From Chelydra serpentina (taxonomy: Eukaryota > Chordata > Testudines > Chelydridae): DNA of 64,000 nt. Both the position numbers and the translations under genes were made by a program. The stretch covers positions 30,197,001-30,261,000 of the forward strand of contig JBAIAC010000004.1 in NCBI GenBank assembly GCA_037349315.1, in the 5' to 3' direction. This document shows positions 32,541 through 42,655 of this stretch, one piece after another (positions within the stretch are counted from its first letter, which is position 1; the number at the start of each line of letters is the position of its first letter). Under the pieces are notes generated by a model that worked only from the letters and a program-made list of their open reading frames with translations, was not told the origin of the DNA and made no database searches.

Positions 32541-32786
32541 TGTTTATATTTGTACTCTAAAGGCAGATCACACTCACAATGTTTGTGTCAAGGGAGCTAC
32601 TGCAGGATACAGGGTGGGTTTATATTCTCAGACTTTACTTGTACCTGAGAATTCATCAGTTTTTGTTTACATTTTTACTGTAAGAGCAAGTCACACTAAC
32701 AGTGTCTGTATCAAGGAAACTCCTGCAGGGTACAGTACGTGTATTCTCAAAAGACCTTGCTTGTACCTGAGAATTCATAAGTTTCT
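32541..32786. repeat. Diverged tandem duplication, about 123-bp unit
   Basis: Two units start TGTTTATATTTGTACTC (32541) and TGTTTACATTTTTACTG (32664). Both contain a CACACT...GTGT...ATCAAGG-type stretch and end TTGTACCTGAGAATTCAT. The copies differ at many sites and by small indels, so the duplication is old. No transposon ends were seen. Confidence 0.85.
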
Positions 32787-32844
32787 TTAATTTTGTTTCA
32801 GTAGGAACACTTTGGTATCTTTCAAACAAAACACTTTATAAATA

Positions 32845-32985
32845 TTCCTTAATCCTGACAATACCCTTGTCAATGAGATGCTTTATATGTGATAAAATTG
32901 AGGCACAGAAAGGTTAAGGGTGCCTTTCCCAAGATCACAAGTAAATGGAAAGCTGGGACTATAACCCAGGAATTTTAAATATCTG
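32845..32985 (-). mobile_element. MIR/CORE-SINE-like ancient SINE fragment
   Basis: The plus strand reads TTGAGGCACAGAAAGGTTAA, CCCAAGATCACAAGTAAATG and GGGACTATAACCCAGGA, the well-known antisense text of MIR-type SINEs (fully degraded pol III head at the high-coordinate side). Confidence 0.7.
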
Positions 32986-33164
32986 CCCTGGCATGGAGCT
33001 ATTCTGTCAGACATTTTAAACGGGTGTGTCCTTTGTGCTTTATAGAATGTGTGTTAGGAATTGATCACCTTAGTAGAAAGAACAAGGGAAACAAGGGAGT
33101 GAAACAAGCACCTTGGACCAAAGGCATCACAGTGGGTTACTAACTTCTACATATGGGTCATTAA

Positions 33165-34745
33165 TGAGAAGAAGTTACCCCGCATGTGGCATCAAGCAAA
33201 GACTATTGCCATTCTTAAACTGGGCAAGGTCCCCTACAATGTGTTGAGTTACTGCCCAATATCCTTGCTGTCAGTGTGTTTCAAGGTGTTTGAGTGTTTG
33301 GTCCTCCAATGAATCACTCCAGATTTGGGCAATGTCTTGCAGGTGAAGCAGACAGGGTTCAGGAAAGGACGCAGCACCTGTGATCATGTCGTGGCCTTGA
33401 CCACCTTTATTTAAAATGGTTTTCAACAAAATCTGAAGATGGGAGCTGTCTTATTGGATCTGACCACCATCTATGACAGAGTTTAGCACAAAAGTGTTTT
33501 GTTTAAACTCTCTCAAATTGACCCATGTTGGGGGGTTGAAGTAGTAGTGCTCTTTCTTCAAAACAGAGGGTTTAGAGTACACTTTGGAAACTGCTGTATC
33601 TCTTGAAAGTGTTAGATCAACGGCCTTCTTCAAGGCTCAGTTCTTTCACTGATACTGTTCAATGTGTGCATCAGCGACCTGCCAGCTACACTCTTGCACA
33701 AGTTTACCTATGCAGATGACACCTGCTGCAGCTGCCAAGCTCAGTCCTTCTCAGAAATTGACAAGGTCTTGAATGATGATATGAAGCTCATGGCAGACCA
33801 TTGTATTCGATGGCACCTGCAGCTGAGCTTTTCCAAGTTGGTTTCATCTGCATAATGCAAGTGCAAGGCATCAGCTAAACATTTTACTCAATGGCCAATG
33901 CCTGCAGCATGATCCAAACCTGGTTTACTTCAGTGTGATATTGGATAGGTCATTAACATACCACAACCACTTGAGGAAGATGTCCACCAAAGTCAGCACT
34001 CTGAACAACCTGCTCAGATAATTGGCCGGTTCAACTTGGAGCTTGAACACCTGGAAGCTTAGAACATCAGCCCTTGTCTGCTGCTATTCAACAGCAGAGT
34101 ACTGTGCTCCTGTCTGATGTCACTCATCTCACACGAGGCTGGTTGATGTGGAACTTAAGAAATCTATGCATATTGTTACCAGGACTTTACGGGCAACTCC
34201 TTTGCCATGGCTACTGATACTTAGTAATGTAGCACCACCCCACATTTTCCATCAGAAGGCCTCTGTCATGCTGCTGGCCAAGATTTGTGAGAATAGCAAC
34301 CTGCCTTTGTACACACACATCTTCAACCACCCACCAGCTCACCTATCTTCAAGATGCCCTTTATGGTCATTTAGGTCACCACAGGACATGACTGTGGAAT
34401 CTTCTTGGTGCAACGAGTGGTCAGTGGCAACAGTAATTAATCACTCTCTCGTCACTGACCCAACCATCTGTCAACCAGGTTTTGATCTGCCAAGGCACCT
34501 GTGGTCCTTTCTGAATCAGTTTAGAATAGGACACGGTAACTACGGCCAATCTCTTTAAATGGGGTTTTTCTAATGACCCGGGATGCAGATGTGGTCAACT
34601 TCAGGCAACGTTGCATATCCTTGATGAGTGTCCACTGACTTATTTTGATGGTGGGCTACCAACTCTCCACGTGGCTGATGATAATGCCATCAAAAGGCTG
34701 GGCACATTGCGTGTACACTTAATAAAGAACAGAGATTCAAAGATT
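33165..34745 (+). mobile_element. Non-LTR retrotransposon, RT to C-terminal zinc knuckle (Jockey-like superfamily)
   Basis: Broken plus-strand frames encode, in order: I-A-I-L-K-L-G-K and Y-C-P-I-S-L-L-S-V (about 33210-33275), Q-T-G-F-R-K-G-R-S-T (33350), Y-A-D-D-T (33709-33723), the RT core with both Asp of the active site kept; a thumb region; H-I-V-T-R-T-L-R-A-T-P-L-P-W-L near 34165-34220; P-G-F-D-L-P-R-H-L-W (34482-34512); and a C-terminal knuckle C-x-C-x7-H-x4-C at 34584-34631. The element ends near AATAAAGAACAGAG and two AGATTCAA units. Many stops and at least two frameshifts occur. The text differs clearly from the CR1 copies here and matches the mobile-element-jockey-like group seen mainly in invertebrates and fish. 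The clade (Crack, Daphne or other) is not settled. Confidence 0.85.
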
Positions 34746-35504
34746 CAAGTGAGTATTGAGTAAAAATGATGGTTACAAATAAAAAGTATAAAACTCTAAG
34801 AGACTGATCATAACTTTGACAGACTAACCTCCTGTGTCTCAAATAGTTTCTCACTCTGAGACCTCTTGCAGAGCTTCCTGATTTTTTCAGTGATATCAGG
34901 ATCCAGATTTTCTTGATCCCCCTATGCCCTTCAATGGGTTTCCTCGGGAAATGTGTAACAAAAGGTTCTCCTCCTTCTCCTTATATATCCCAGAGTTTAT
35001 TGTCTTTTTTCCAGAGTCAAGATGAGTCCTGGGGTTGAGGCTCGAGTGTGCGCTCCCCTGTTGGCTTCATCTCCCCCGGTCAACCTGTTTTTCCTGTTGA
35101 CTTAATATGCAAAGTGGATTTCCTTTGTGTTTGGTTCTACAATGCTGAATTTACAGTAAAGACAAGAATTGGTGAATAGATATGCTTCTGTTTGGCAGAA
35201 GACCTGTTTGTGCACTCTGCCTTCTTACAGGTTTGCAAACATAATTTCAGTTTATATACACAATTCCTTATATGGTGTCAGTACATACCTTTCACCACAA
35301 TATTAATGACCAGTATGTCAACAGCTTTCATTTGATACCTCGCACAACATTCTACATCGATAAATACTATGACAGCAGTGTGTGAGTTGTAATGAGTCAA
35401 GTCTGGCAGGAGTTTCTGACAGAGCAGTGATCTTTATGACAGTTGACACTGAGGGCTTCTTAAGGTCACAACAAGAAAGTACAATGACCTCGTAGCAATG
35501 CAGT
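34746..35504. other. Unassigned stretch
   Basis: Sequence following the LINE tail, with no gene or repeat recognised. Confidence 0.45.
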
Positions 35505-35697
35505 TGCTAAAATTCTGTGGCCTGCATTATACAGGAGGTCAGACAAGAAAATCTGTAAAATGGGGTTAATAGCACCTCCCAGAGATATTGTGAGAATAAA
35601 TACATTCATGATTGTGAGATGCTCAGATACGATGGTAATGAGGCCACGTGAGTACCTAAATTAGATCTATTGGTCCTTTTCTGGCCTTATGTTGATA
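35505..35697 (+). mobile_element. CR1 3' terminus interrupted by a MIR-like SINE
   Basis: TGTGGCCTGCATTATACAGG, GAGGTCAGACAAGA and, 120 bp later, TCTATTGGTCCTTTTCTGGC make up the 3' terminal signature of the CR1 family at 355, 50.9 and 61.1 kb. Between them (about 35553-35650) lies CTGTAAAATGGGGTTAATAG, CACCTCCC, TTGTGAGAATAAATACATTC and GTGAGATGCTCAGATAC, a MIR/CORE-SINE type sequence. No target duplication is clear. Confidence 0.6.
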
Positions 35698-37307
35698 TTT
35701 TAACAGTGCAACATTGTAACACTTAGGAAGTTTGATCTGCATTAATTCAATAAATTGTCATAGCTAATAGAAGTAGGAGAGAATAAATATACAACAGTAA
35801 GAAGTTAGAATATCTATGAATGGGATACCAAAAACACAGGTGTTGTCAAGGTAGCAGAGCACCTTGATGGTACCTGGTTCCAGGATGCAAAGGGTTATTC
35901 TGAAGTAAGTAATGACTGCTATGAAAAGTAACTAAGGAAGGATCTGAGGTGGTTCAATGTGGAACACGTGTGATGTTCTTGTTTATGAACGAAGGCTGTG
36001 AATGCTGCTCATCCATGAAGTGCAAACTGGTTTCCTCTGTGGTAGGAACACAGGAGAAGGAAGCCAAACTGAACAGACATTAAAGGGAAGAATCGTCAGC
36101 TGAACAAAAGCAGGTTGACACCCAACAGGGTGGAGAAGTGCAAAATAGTAATATGTGGCATAAGGAAAGATTAGGAGCTGTAGGAAGAGCAGAAGGGGAA
36201 AGCTTATAGAGCCGTTTAACATTAATAACCACAATAAGTGTCCTATCCTGTCAAAATCAGATTAAAACTACATGATGGAAAAGGGAAGTAACTAGAATAA
36301 TTCAAAAGCATCAGGGCAGGGACCTTGTCAGAATAGCAAACAAAGCAGAGGATCTTAACTTCACAGTCAAGATTCACAAACATTTTCATAAATACCCAGT
36401 CTTGTCTGTGAATATTCCTAGACAATTTGTAGATAATAGGATCCTAAAGTGATGCCTATGTTTTTTTTACCTAGCTGTGAGGTGGGCATAAGTGACTTGC
36501 TCAAGAGAGAATATTAACAGTAACAGAAGTGGGACTGGATTCCTACTACTCCACTGTATCCACTCGGCCATACTGCACCATGCTTGCTAAATTTCAGCTG
36601 AAATGGAAGTCTTAGAGTGGAAACCCTTAAATTAAAAAAAAAAGCAATTAAAAAATCCTGTGCTATGTTGGAGATTGAACACTGAAAGATAAATGTTGCA
36701 TCCAGACGGTTTATAGTACTTACACTGGCATACTCAGCTATAACTAAGTTTTCACTGTCCTGTCAAATGTGAAGATAAATGTTGTATCAGAACTGTGACA
36801 TTATATAGTCTATGCAATCTGATCATGTAAAAAAAGAAAGTCAAATTAGAAAAACAAAATAATCAGTCAAAAAATAATAATAAACAAAGCGGTATTTCAG
36901 TTAAACACGAACTATGGGTCAAACTCTTTTTTTGGGTGTGTGTAAAATCCACTGGTGTTTAAATTAGGGACAAATTCATTCTATGGAATTAATTGGACCC
37001 CCAAATATTGTTCCAGTAGTTGGCTCTGTTAAAACTGTTCCCTGAATTCCCCTTCATTATGGTATATGATGGTAAGGCTGTTTTCACACACCGTTCTAAT
37101 CTCTGCTCGGATTGATTTACTCTTTGGCCTTGGATTTAGGCAGAATTTTTTTCTTCAGCTGTGCAAAAAAAGAAGAAGTGTACCATGTTTACCTACCTAA
37201 AGGGGATATTGTCAGGATTGATTAGTTATGTTTGTAAACTGCTTTGACGATTAAAAGTATGATACAAAGCAAGAGCTGCTATCTTTTCTAAAGTGTCTTA
37301 TTCATAA
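35698..37307. other. Unassigned stretch with a MIR-like fragment
   Basis: About 36475-36580 reads ACCTAGCTGTGAGGTGGGC, AGTGACTTGCTCAAG and GTGGGACTGGATTCCTACT, an antisense MIR-like fragment. The remainder shows no recognisable feature. Confidence 0.5.
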
Positions 37308-37420
37308 TGGTCCCAATTCAGCAAAGTTCTTAGTAACATGCCTAATGTTATGCATATGAGAAGTCACATCGACTTCTGTGGGATTTGTCACATGTTTGAC
37401 TGCTTTACTGGATTGGAGTC
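37308..37420. repeat. Palindromic repeat, long form
   Basis: TGGTCCCAATTCAGCAAAG at the left pairs imperfectly with CTTTACTGGATTGGAG at the right, around ACATCGACTTCTGTGGGA. The layout matches the copy at 8895. Confidence 0.65.
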
Positions 37421-38530
37421 AATATTAGATTTTTTTACGTTTTTCTGTGGGAAAATTTCAACTTTTGGGCTAAAATTCCAGTTTTGATGGAAAATTTTCT
37501 ACCAGCCCTAGGCCATATGTTCTATTATATAATTTATCACCTATTCATTCATTTATGACAAAGTGCTAACAACTTTATAAGTAACATATTTTGAAAGAAA
37601 TTTATCTTTTTTTAATGGAGCATTTTCTGTAGACATATTGTCATGTGTTAGGTTGCGCTTTATTAGACTATGGTAGATTTTAGAAGAAAACCTGGAATTG
37701 AAGACTATGGCAACTTGAGAGTAACTATTGTGCTTTAGCTCTTAAGTAATTATCCAATAGGTGGAATGAATTGGGTTGAAATAGAAAACTATAGAAATAA
37801 AAACAGTGCATTTAATGCAGGTTTACTCTAAATATGAGGAAAATGCTTGTGAAATCCCTGTGTACATGGTATAATGTATTTATACCTATATATTACATAG
37901 AAGTGAGGCATGGCTTACTCTCTATTTCTGTTTTAATTGAATTCCTGAGAGGAAAATATACTGAAGAACAAAAAGGGGGAAATATTAAGGGGCAGAGGCA
38001 TAGGTGATTGGCATCCAATAGTGTAAAAGATTAAACTTAGTAATGAAAGTGAATAGGGAACAATACGAATAGAAACAGGGTCCAGTATATCATCTTTGCT
38101 GTAAATCTATTGAATTTTTATTTGTTTATCTCCCTTCTATATGTAAAAGAGAGCACCAGGGAATATTGCTGAGAAATAACCTACTTTGAGAGCAGCTGCA
38201 GATATTTTGTAACTTGTTGCATTATTAATCCCAACAAAGCTTTTTATACCTGTGGATTTCCCCCCCATATACTTCAAAGGCTATTAAAATAAATAAATGT
38301 ACTCTTTCCCACCCCCCACCGAGTGAGTGACATCAGTGGTGAGACATGGCTGCCTGAGTTTGGAGAAGGCAGCAAAAACATCTGTCTTCATAATCTCCCT
38401 CAGTCCCACACCCAGATAGATTTTTGGGAAACGTACTTCTGACATTAGTCACTAAAAGGTCCCAAGCACTTAATTTTTTTAAAACAGTAGAAAATTTAAA
38501 TCTGGGCTGAGCAGAAATTGGGCACAGCAG
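37421..38530. other. Unassigned stretch; short GGGCTGG-type repeat
   Basis: 37430-37510 (GGGAAAATTTCAACTTTTGG, closing CTACCAGCCCTAG) is a fragment of the repeat seen at 17014. The rest is AT-rich with a C-run at 38261-38267. I see no gene. Confidence 0.45.
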
Positions 38531-39930
38531 TGCATATATAGGGGTGTGCGGGGGTCTATGAAGCCCCCGAGTGGGCCTGAAGAGGTTAAAGGACAATACT
38601 TGGCCCAGGTAGCTCCAGACCTGCAGAGCATGCTCCAACTGGCGATGAAGCTTAAAAGGGAGCAACCCTGCTCAGTCATAGGGAGGCTGGGGAAGAAGAT
38701 AGGCCCACCCTGATGGCCCCTGGACAAGGATACTAAAGAAGTCTCTCTGTGGGGAGTAGGACTGCATGCTGAGCGCAGTTGGAGTTGAAGGTTTTGGTCT
38801 TATTTCTTTTTCTTTTGTTACCTTGAGTTGTACTTGTACCCATGGGGGAGAGAGAGATGGTAGGAAGTGATCCAGAGTTGGGGGTAACTCCAAGGGAACT
38901 CCAGGGTGCTGGACATTGCTGAATTTCATAGGGCCATGGGTTAGAGCTATGGTTTCCAACCCTCCCGGTTTTGCCAGGAGTCTCCTAGAAGCAAGCCCTA
39001 TCTCCCGGAGGCTACTGAAACCATACTGGGAGATTTTGGGCACTAACAGTTCGGCAGTGCAGTGGGGCTAAGGCAGGCTTCCTGCCTGCCCTCACTTCGT
39101 GCTGCTCCTGGAAGCGGCCAGCACCCTTCTTGCGGCCCCTGGGAGGCCAGGGGGTTTCCGTGCACTACTCCTGCCCTGAGTGCTGACTCTGCCCCCGCCC
39201 CCCCGCTTAGGAGCCGCTGTCAGAGGGATGTGCCAGTCGCTTTCGGGAGCCGCCTGAGGTAAGCGCCGCTCCCTCTCGCACCCCAACCCCCTGCCTCAGC
39301 CCAGAGCGTGACCCCTTACCCCCTCCGACATCCAAACTCCCTCCCAGAGCCCACACCCTGCACCCCCCCTGCACTCCAACCCTCTGCCCCAGGCTCAGCC
39401 CAGAGCCACCTCCTAAACTCCGAACCCCTCGGCCCCATCCCAGAGCCCGCGCTCCCTTCTGCACATCAACCCCCTGCCCCAGCCCGGTTAAAATGAGTGA
39501 ATCTGGGGGAGACTGAGCGACAGAAGCTCCAGAAGGTGGGGGGGGGGTTAAGTGAGCGGGGAGGGGGGCTCAAAAAGAGGCAGGGCCTTGGGGAAGGGGC
39601 AGGGGCAAAGGTGTTTAGGTTTGTGCCATTAGTTAGCAACCCTAGTTGGATCCTGGTGGAGTGGGAGGGCCTGAGGTCCCCTACTACCTGAGCTACTGCA
39701 GGAGGGGCATAAGCCACATTCCAACCTCAGTTCCCCTCTGAGAAGAAGAGGGCGAAGACATTGCAAACCAAGGGGAAGCTAAACCCATCCTCAGGTGAGG
39801 AACTGTATAGAAAGGCCTTCCCGCTGAGAGGTGATGCTGGGTGCACTCCCCACTGGGCCACCTGGCCCTCTGAGGGATTGTAAGGCAGTTGCTTAAGGCT
39901 CCCTAGTTTATTGCCCAGCCCAGATTAGAG
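38531..39930. mobile_element. Candidate LTR-like repeat split by a MITE
   Basis: The flanks of the 38948 MITE (GGGGTCTATGAAGCCCCC, CAGGTAGCTCCAGACCTG on the left; GGAGTGGGAGGGCCTGAGGT on the right) read like a solo LTR of a retrotransposon. The right flank resembles the CCGGAGTAGAGGGCAGGC part of the LTR at 53398. Neither TG/CA ends nor a duplication were established, and no coding region is present. Confidence 0.4.
38948..39644. mobile_element. hAT-like MITE with C-rich array (TAGGGTTGCCAACC-type)
   Basis: Starts TATGGTTTCCAACCCTCCC and ends GTTAGCAACCCTA, which are inverted. The flanks GTTAGAGC (38940-38947) and GTTGGATC (39645-39652) agree at 6 of 8 positions, so the duplication is old or uncertain. 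The interior at 39270-39480 is a C-rich tandem array that is the complement of the G-rich units in the 4107 and 14045 elements (CTGCACCCC, CCCAGAGCC). The 697-bp copy is non-autonomous. Confidence 0.75.
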
Positions 39931-41069
39931 GAGTGTAAGGCCTGGCTGCTCTAACTTGCACATGTTGGCCTTGGTCTCCATTGGACCAGCTCACAGCAAG
40001 TGATACCTCTGGAGCCCATTGCATTACGGCTATTCTTCCTCCTCACCCTCAAGATTCCTCTTTGCATGCCTCTTATACCAGGTGCTGTGGAGATGAAATG
40101 TATGAGCTGGCTATTCTGGCTCTGCCCTCTGGAGACTCCCTCTGGAGATTCCTTCCACACCTAGGCAGTCCTTACATGTGGAGTTACAGGAAGGCTCCAA
40201 TCCCTTTGATACATCTGAATGCAAAAAAGGGCAGAGTGAGCTAGAGAATCTGGCCCTCTGAGTTTGTGAAAGAGAAATCAGCCTCTGCCATACCCTCTGT
40301 CACGGCTACGGAGCAAACTCTACCTTTGGACATTTTTCAATCCCTCTGAAACTCACCTTTATTAAGTGACAGGCCTGGCTCCCTGCACCTCCCTTTGGGT
40401 GAGAGCCACGCGGTCCAACTAATCTCAGACTGGATCTCTGGGCTGTATCCCCTCTCATTCTCAGCCATGTTATCAAGACAGTCCCAAATGTGTTTTGTCA
40501 CCTCTAAGAATTTCCTTTCAGGATCCTGTGGCTGCATACATATGTAGTAACACAGAAACAGCATCTTCAAAACAAAGCATTATTTTAAGTCTCCATGGCA
40601 CAAAGAGCAAAGGCATATGCCTGGGTATTACCTACACTTTGAAAATTCCTGTCAGCTCAGGTAACACCATCTCTGGCAGTTAGAAACAGCCTGTCCTACT
40701 TGCAACATCTGTCTATTTGTGTCAGTCTGACAGCTTTTTACTGTCACCATCAGCTGTCCCTACTAGGTCACCCAAGCCCCCTCCCTTTTCTAGGGTCTTT
40801 GAGGTTGTAGTTCCCCTTTGATCCCAGAATCTAGCCTTGAGGAAGAGTAAACTGTTCTAGCCTAGATGGAGTCAGACAGACAGTTTCTTCCTTGTTGGTG
40901 GCCCACCCTTTGTTTTCTCAATGAGCCTCATCTTTATTGTTTTGTTTCTTGTGGTTCCCCCTTTACAGTCTCCTCTAGTTTAACTCCAGGCAGTCCGGCA
41001 GGTTAATATCAAACAGATAACTTGAGGGCATATTTCACCCTAAGCATCCCATAGTCACACCCTACACAC
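39931..41069. other. Unassigned stretch
   Basis: No repeat termini or protein-like frames recognised. Parts (CTGTCACGGCTACGG at 40300; AGTCACACCCTAC at 41051) may belong to a decayed LTR element, but this is a guess. Confidence 0.35.
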
Positions 41070-42655
41070 TATTGTGATAATCATTGTACAAAATATACCT
41101 TGTGAGGTATCATTTGAAAGCTAATAACTCTCCCTGATCAACAGTATTCTTGTGTGATGTATGCATGTGGTATGTATTAAGAGTTATGGATATATTTTGG
41201 GATTATGACTAAAGTGTGTTTAAGCCAGGTATGTCAGGGATCAATGGTCAGGTCAGGTCTGCCCTATACAAAGGAATGTGTATTTGCTTTTCTGACCATC
41301 TTGGTCATCAGGTAGAGGCAATGGAGGTTCATTTTTTTTACATATCAGGTAAACAAAACTAACAAGTGGGGAAGGCGATGACCTGGCATCTATTCCTCAA
41401 CAGAAGAGAGAAGGTTGATCTGTGTTTTACTTTTCAAATAATATTTTGCAAATGTTTACAGGTCTATAAAGATGTGGGGGAAGCTGAACCTCAGGTGATG
41501 ATCAATGTAATCAAGTGAGCATATATAATATTACTATATAGAAGTGTACAGAGATTTTTTTTTATGAAAGCCTGTGACACATTGGTGATTAATATCCTTG
41601 TAAAATGTATGTATTCTGGATACTCATTGATATAAGGCTTTAAAGTCTGTGTCCAAACAAAGAGAGAAACCGGTGTCTCTCATACAGGAGGGAACATCAC
41701 CTGTCTCCAATGAAATTAAGCAAGGTCTGATCAAAAAATAATGGAAGCTGTATTTACATGCACGGGGATGTAAAGTTCACAGGAAGGGAAGAACAGCATG
41801 TGGCCATCCTGCCTCTTGAAACCAGGTAATTGAATTTGGAAGATATAAGCAAGAACAGAAGCCATCTTTGGCATCCATCAACCGACAGACACAAGGGAGC
41901 AGAGCTCTTGCAAGTTGAGAAAGTTGAGTACTTCAGACCTTCCCCCACCTCTTAGTTGAAGTCTCTAGTAACTCAATGTAGATGAAAGTGAGAAACCTGC
42001 TTAGAGAAAGATCTTTCACCTAGGAAGACAAGGGGAGCCAGCATCTTGTACTTCTGTAGAAGGTCCTGACTGAGGGAAAGTCAGCCATGGCTGGGAAGAA
42101 CGACTGGTGAGAGAAACCATCTTGAACAGAAGTTGTATCTTACTAGATTGTTTTAGACTTCTAGATGTGTGTTTTCACTATTATTTCTAACTTTATTCCT
42201 TTGACTTGGCATCACTTAACCTATGTCCGGTTAATAAATTTGTTTTATTTTTACTGTAAGCCAACTCAGTGCTCTATTTGCAGGGAAGGGTGTATTTACA
42301 CCAGTTAAGTTAATAAGCTGGGAGGTGCTTTTGTTTTTAGAGGAAAAATATGGACTTTATCATTTCTCTGAACTGTCCCACAGATGACTGGACCATGCAG
42401 AGCACACTGTTTTGGGAAAATTCAGAACTGCGAATGTGTTGGGGTCCCTTTGCTAGTTATAACCAAGGCTGATGGAAACTGCTCTAGTGCTGTAGACAGG
42501 CTGCTGGGGTCAAAGTTGCTGAATCAGAGCTGTCCATCACACAGACACTCAAGCATGCAGATCCCATCCTATAGGCTGCCTATAGGCATCCCAGGCTGGG
42601 AGTTACAGCAACAAAGCATTGTGGAACACCCAGGGTTGCAGAGCAAGTACTGACA
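41070..42655 (+). mobile_element. Candidate ERV-type solo LTR
   Basis: TGTGATAATCATTGTACAA at the start, AATATACCTTGTGAGGTATC near it, an AATAAA signal at 42233-42238 followed by a T-rich stretch, AACTCAGTGCTC, and an end near AGCAAGTACTGACA resemble long LTRs of turtle endogenous retroviruses. No flanking duplication matched, so the boundaries are uncertain. No gag, pol or env sequence is adjacent. Confidence 0.4.

Noticed and set aside
36903..37640. Conserved host exon
   Set aside because: I looked for splice-bounded coding text and found only AT-rich DNA and the palindromic repeat.
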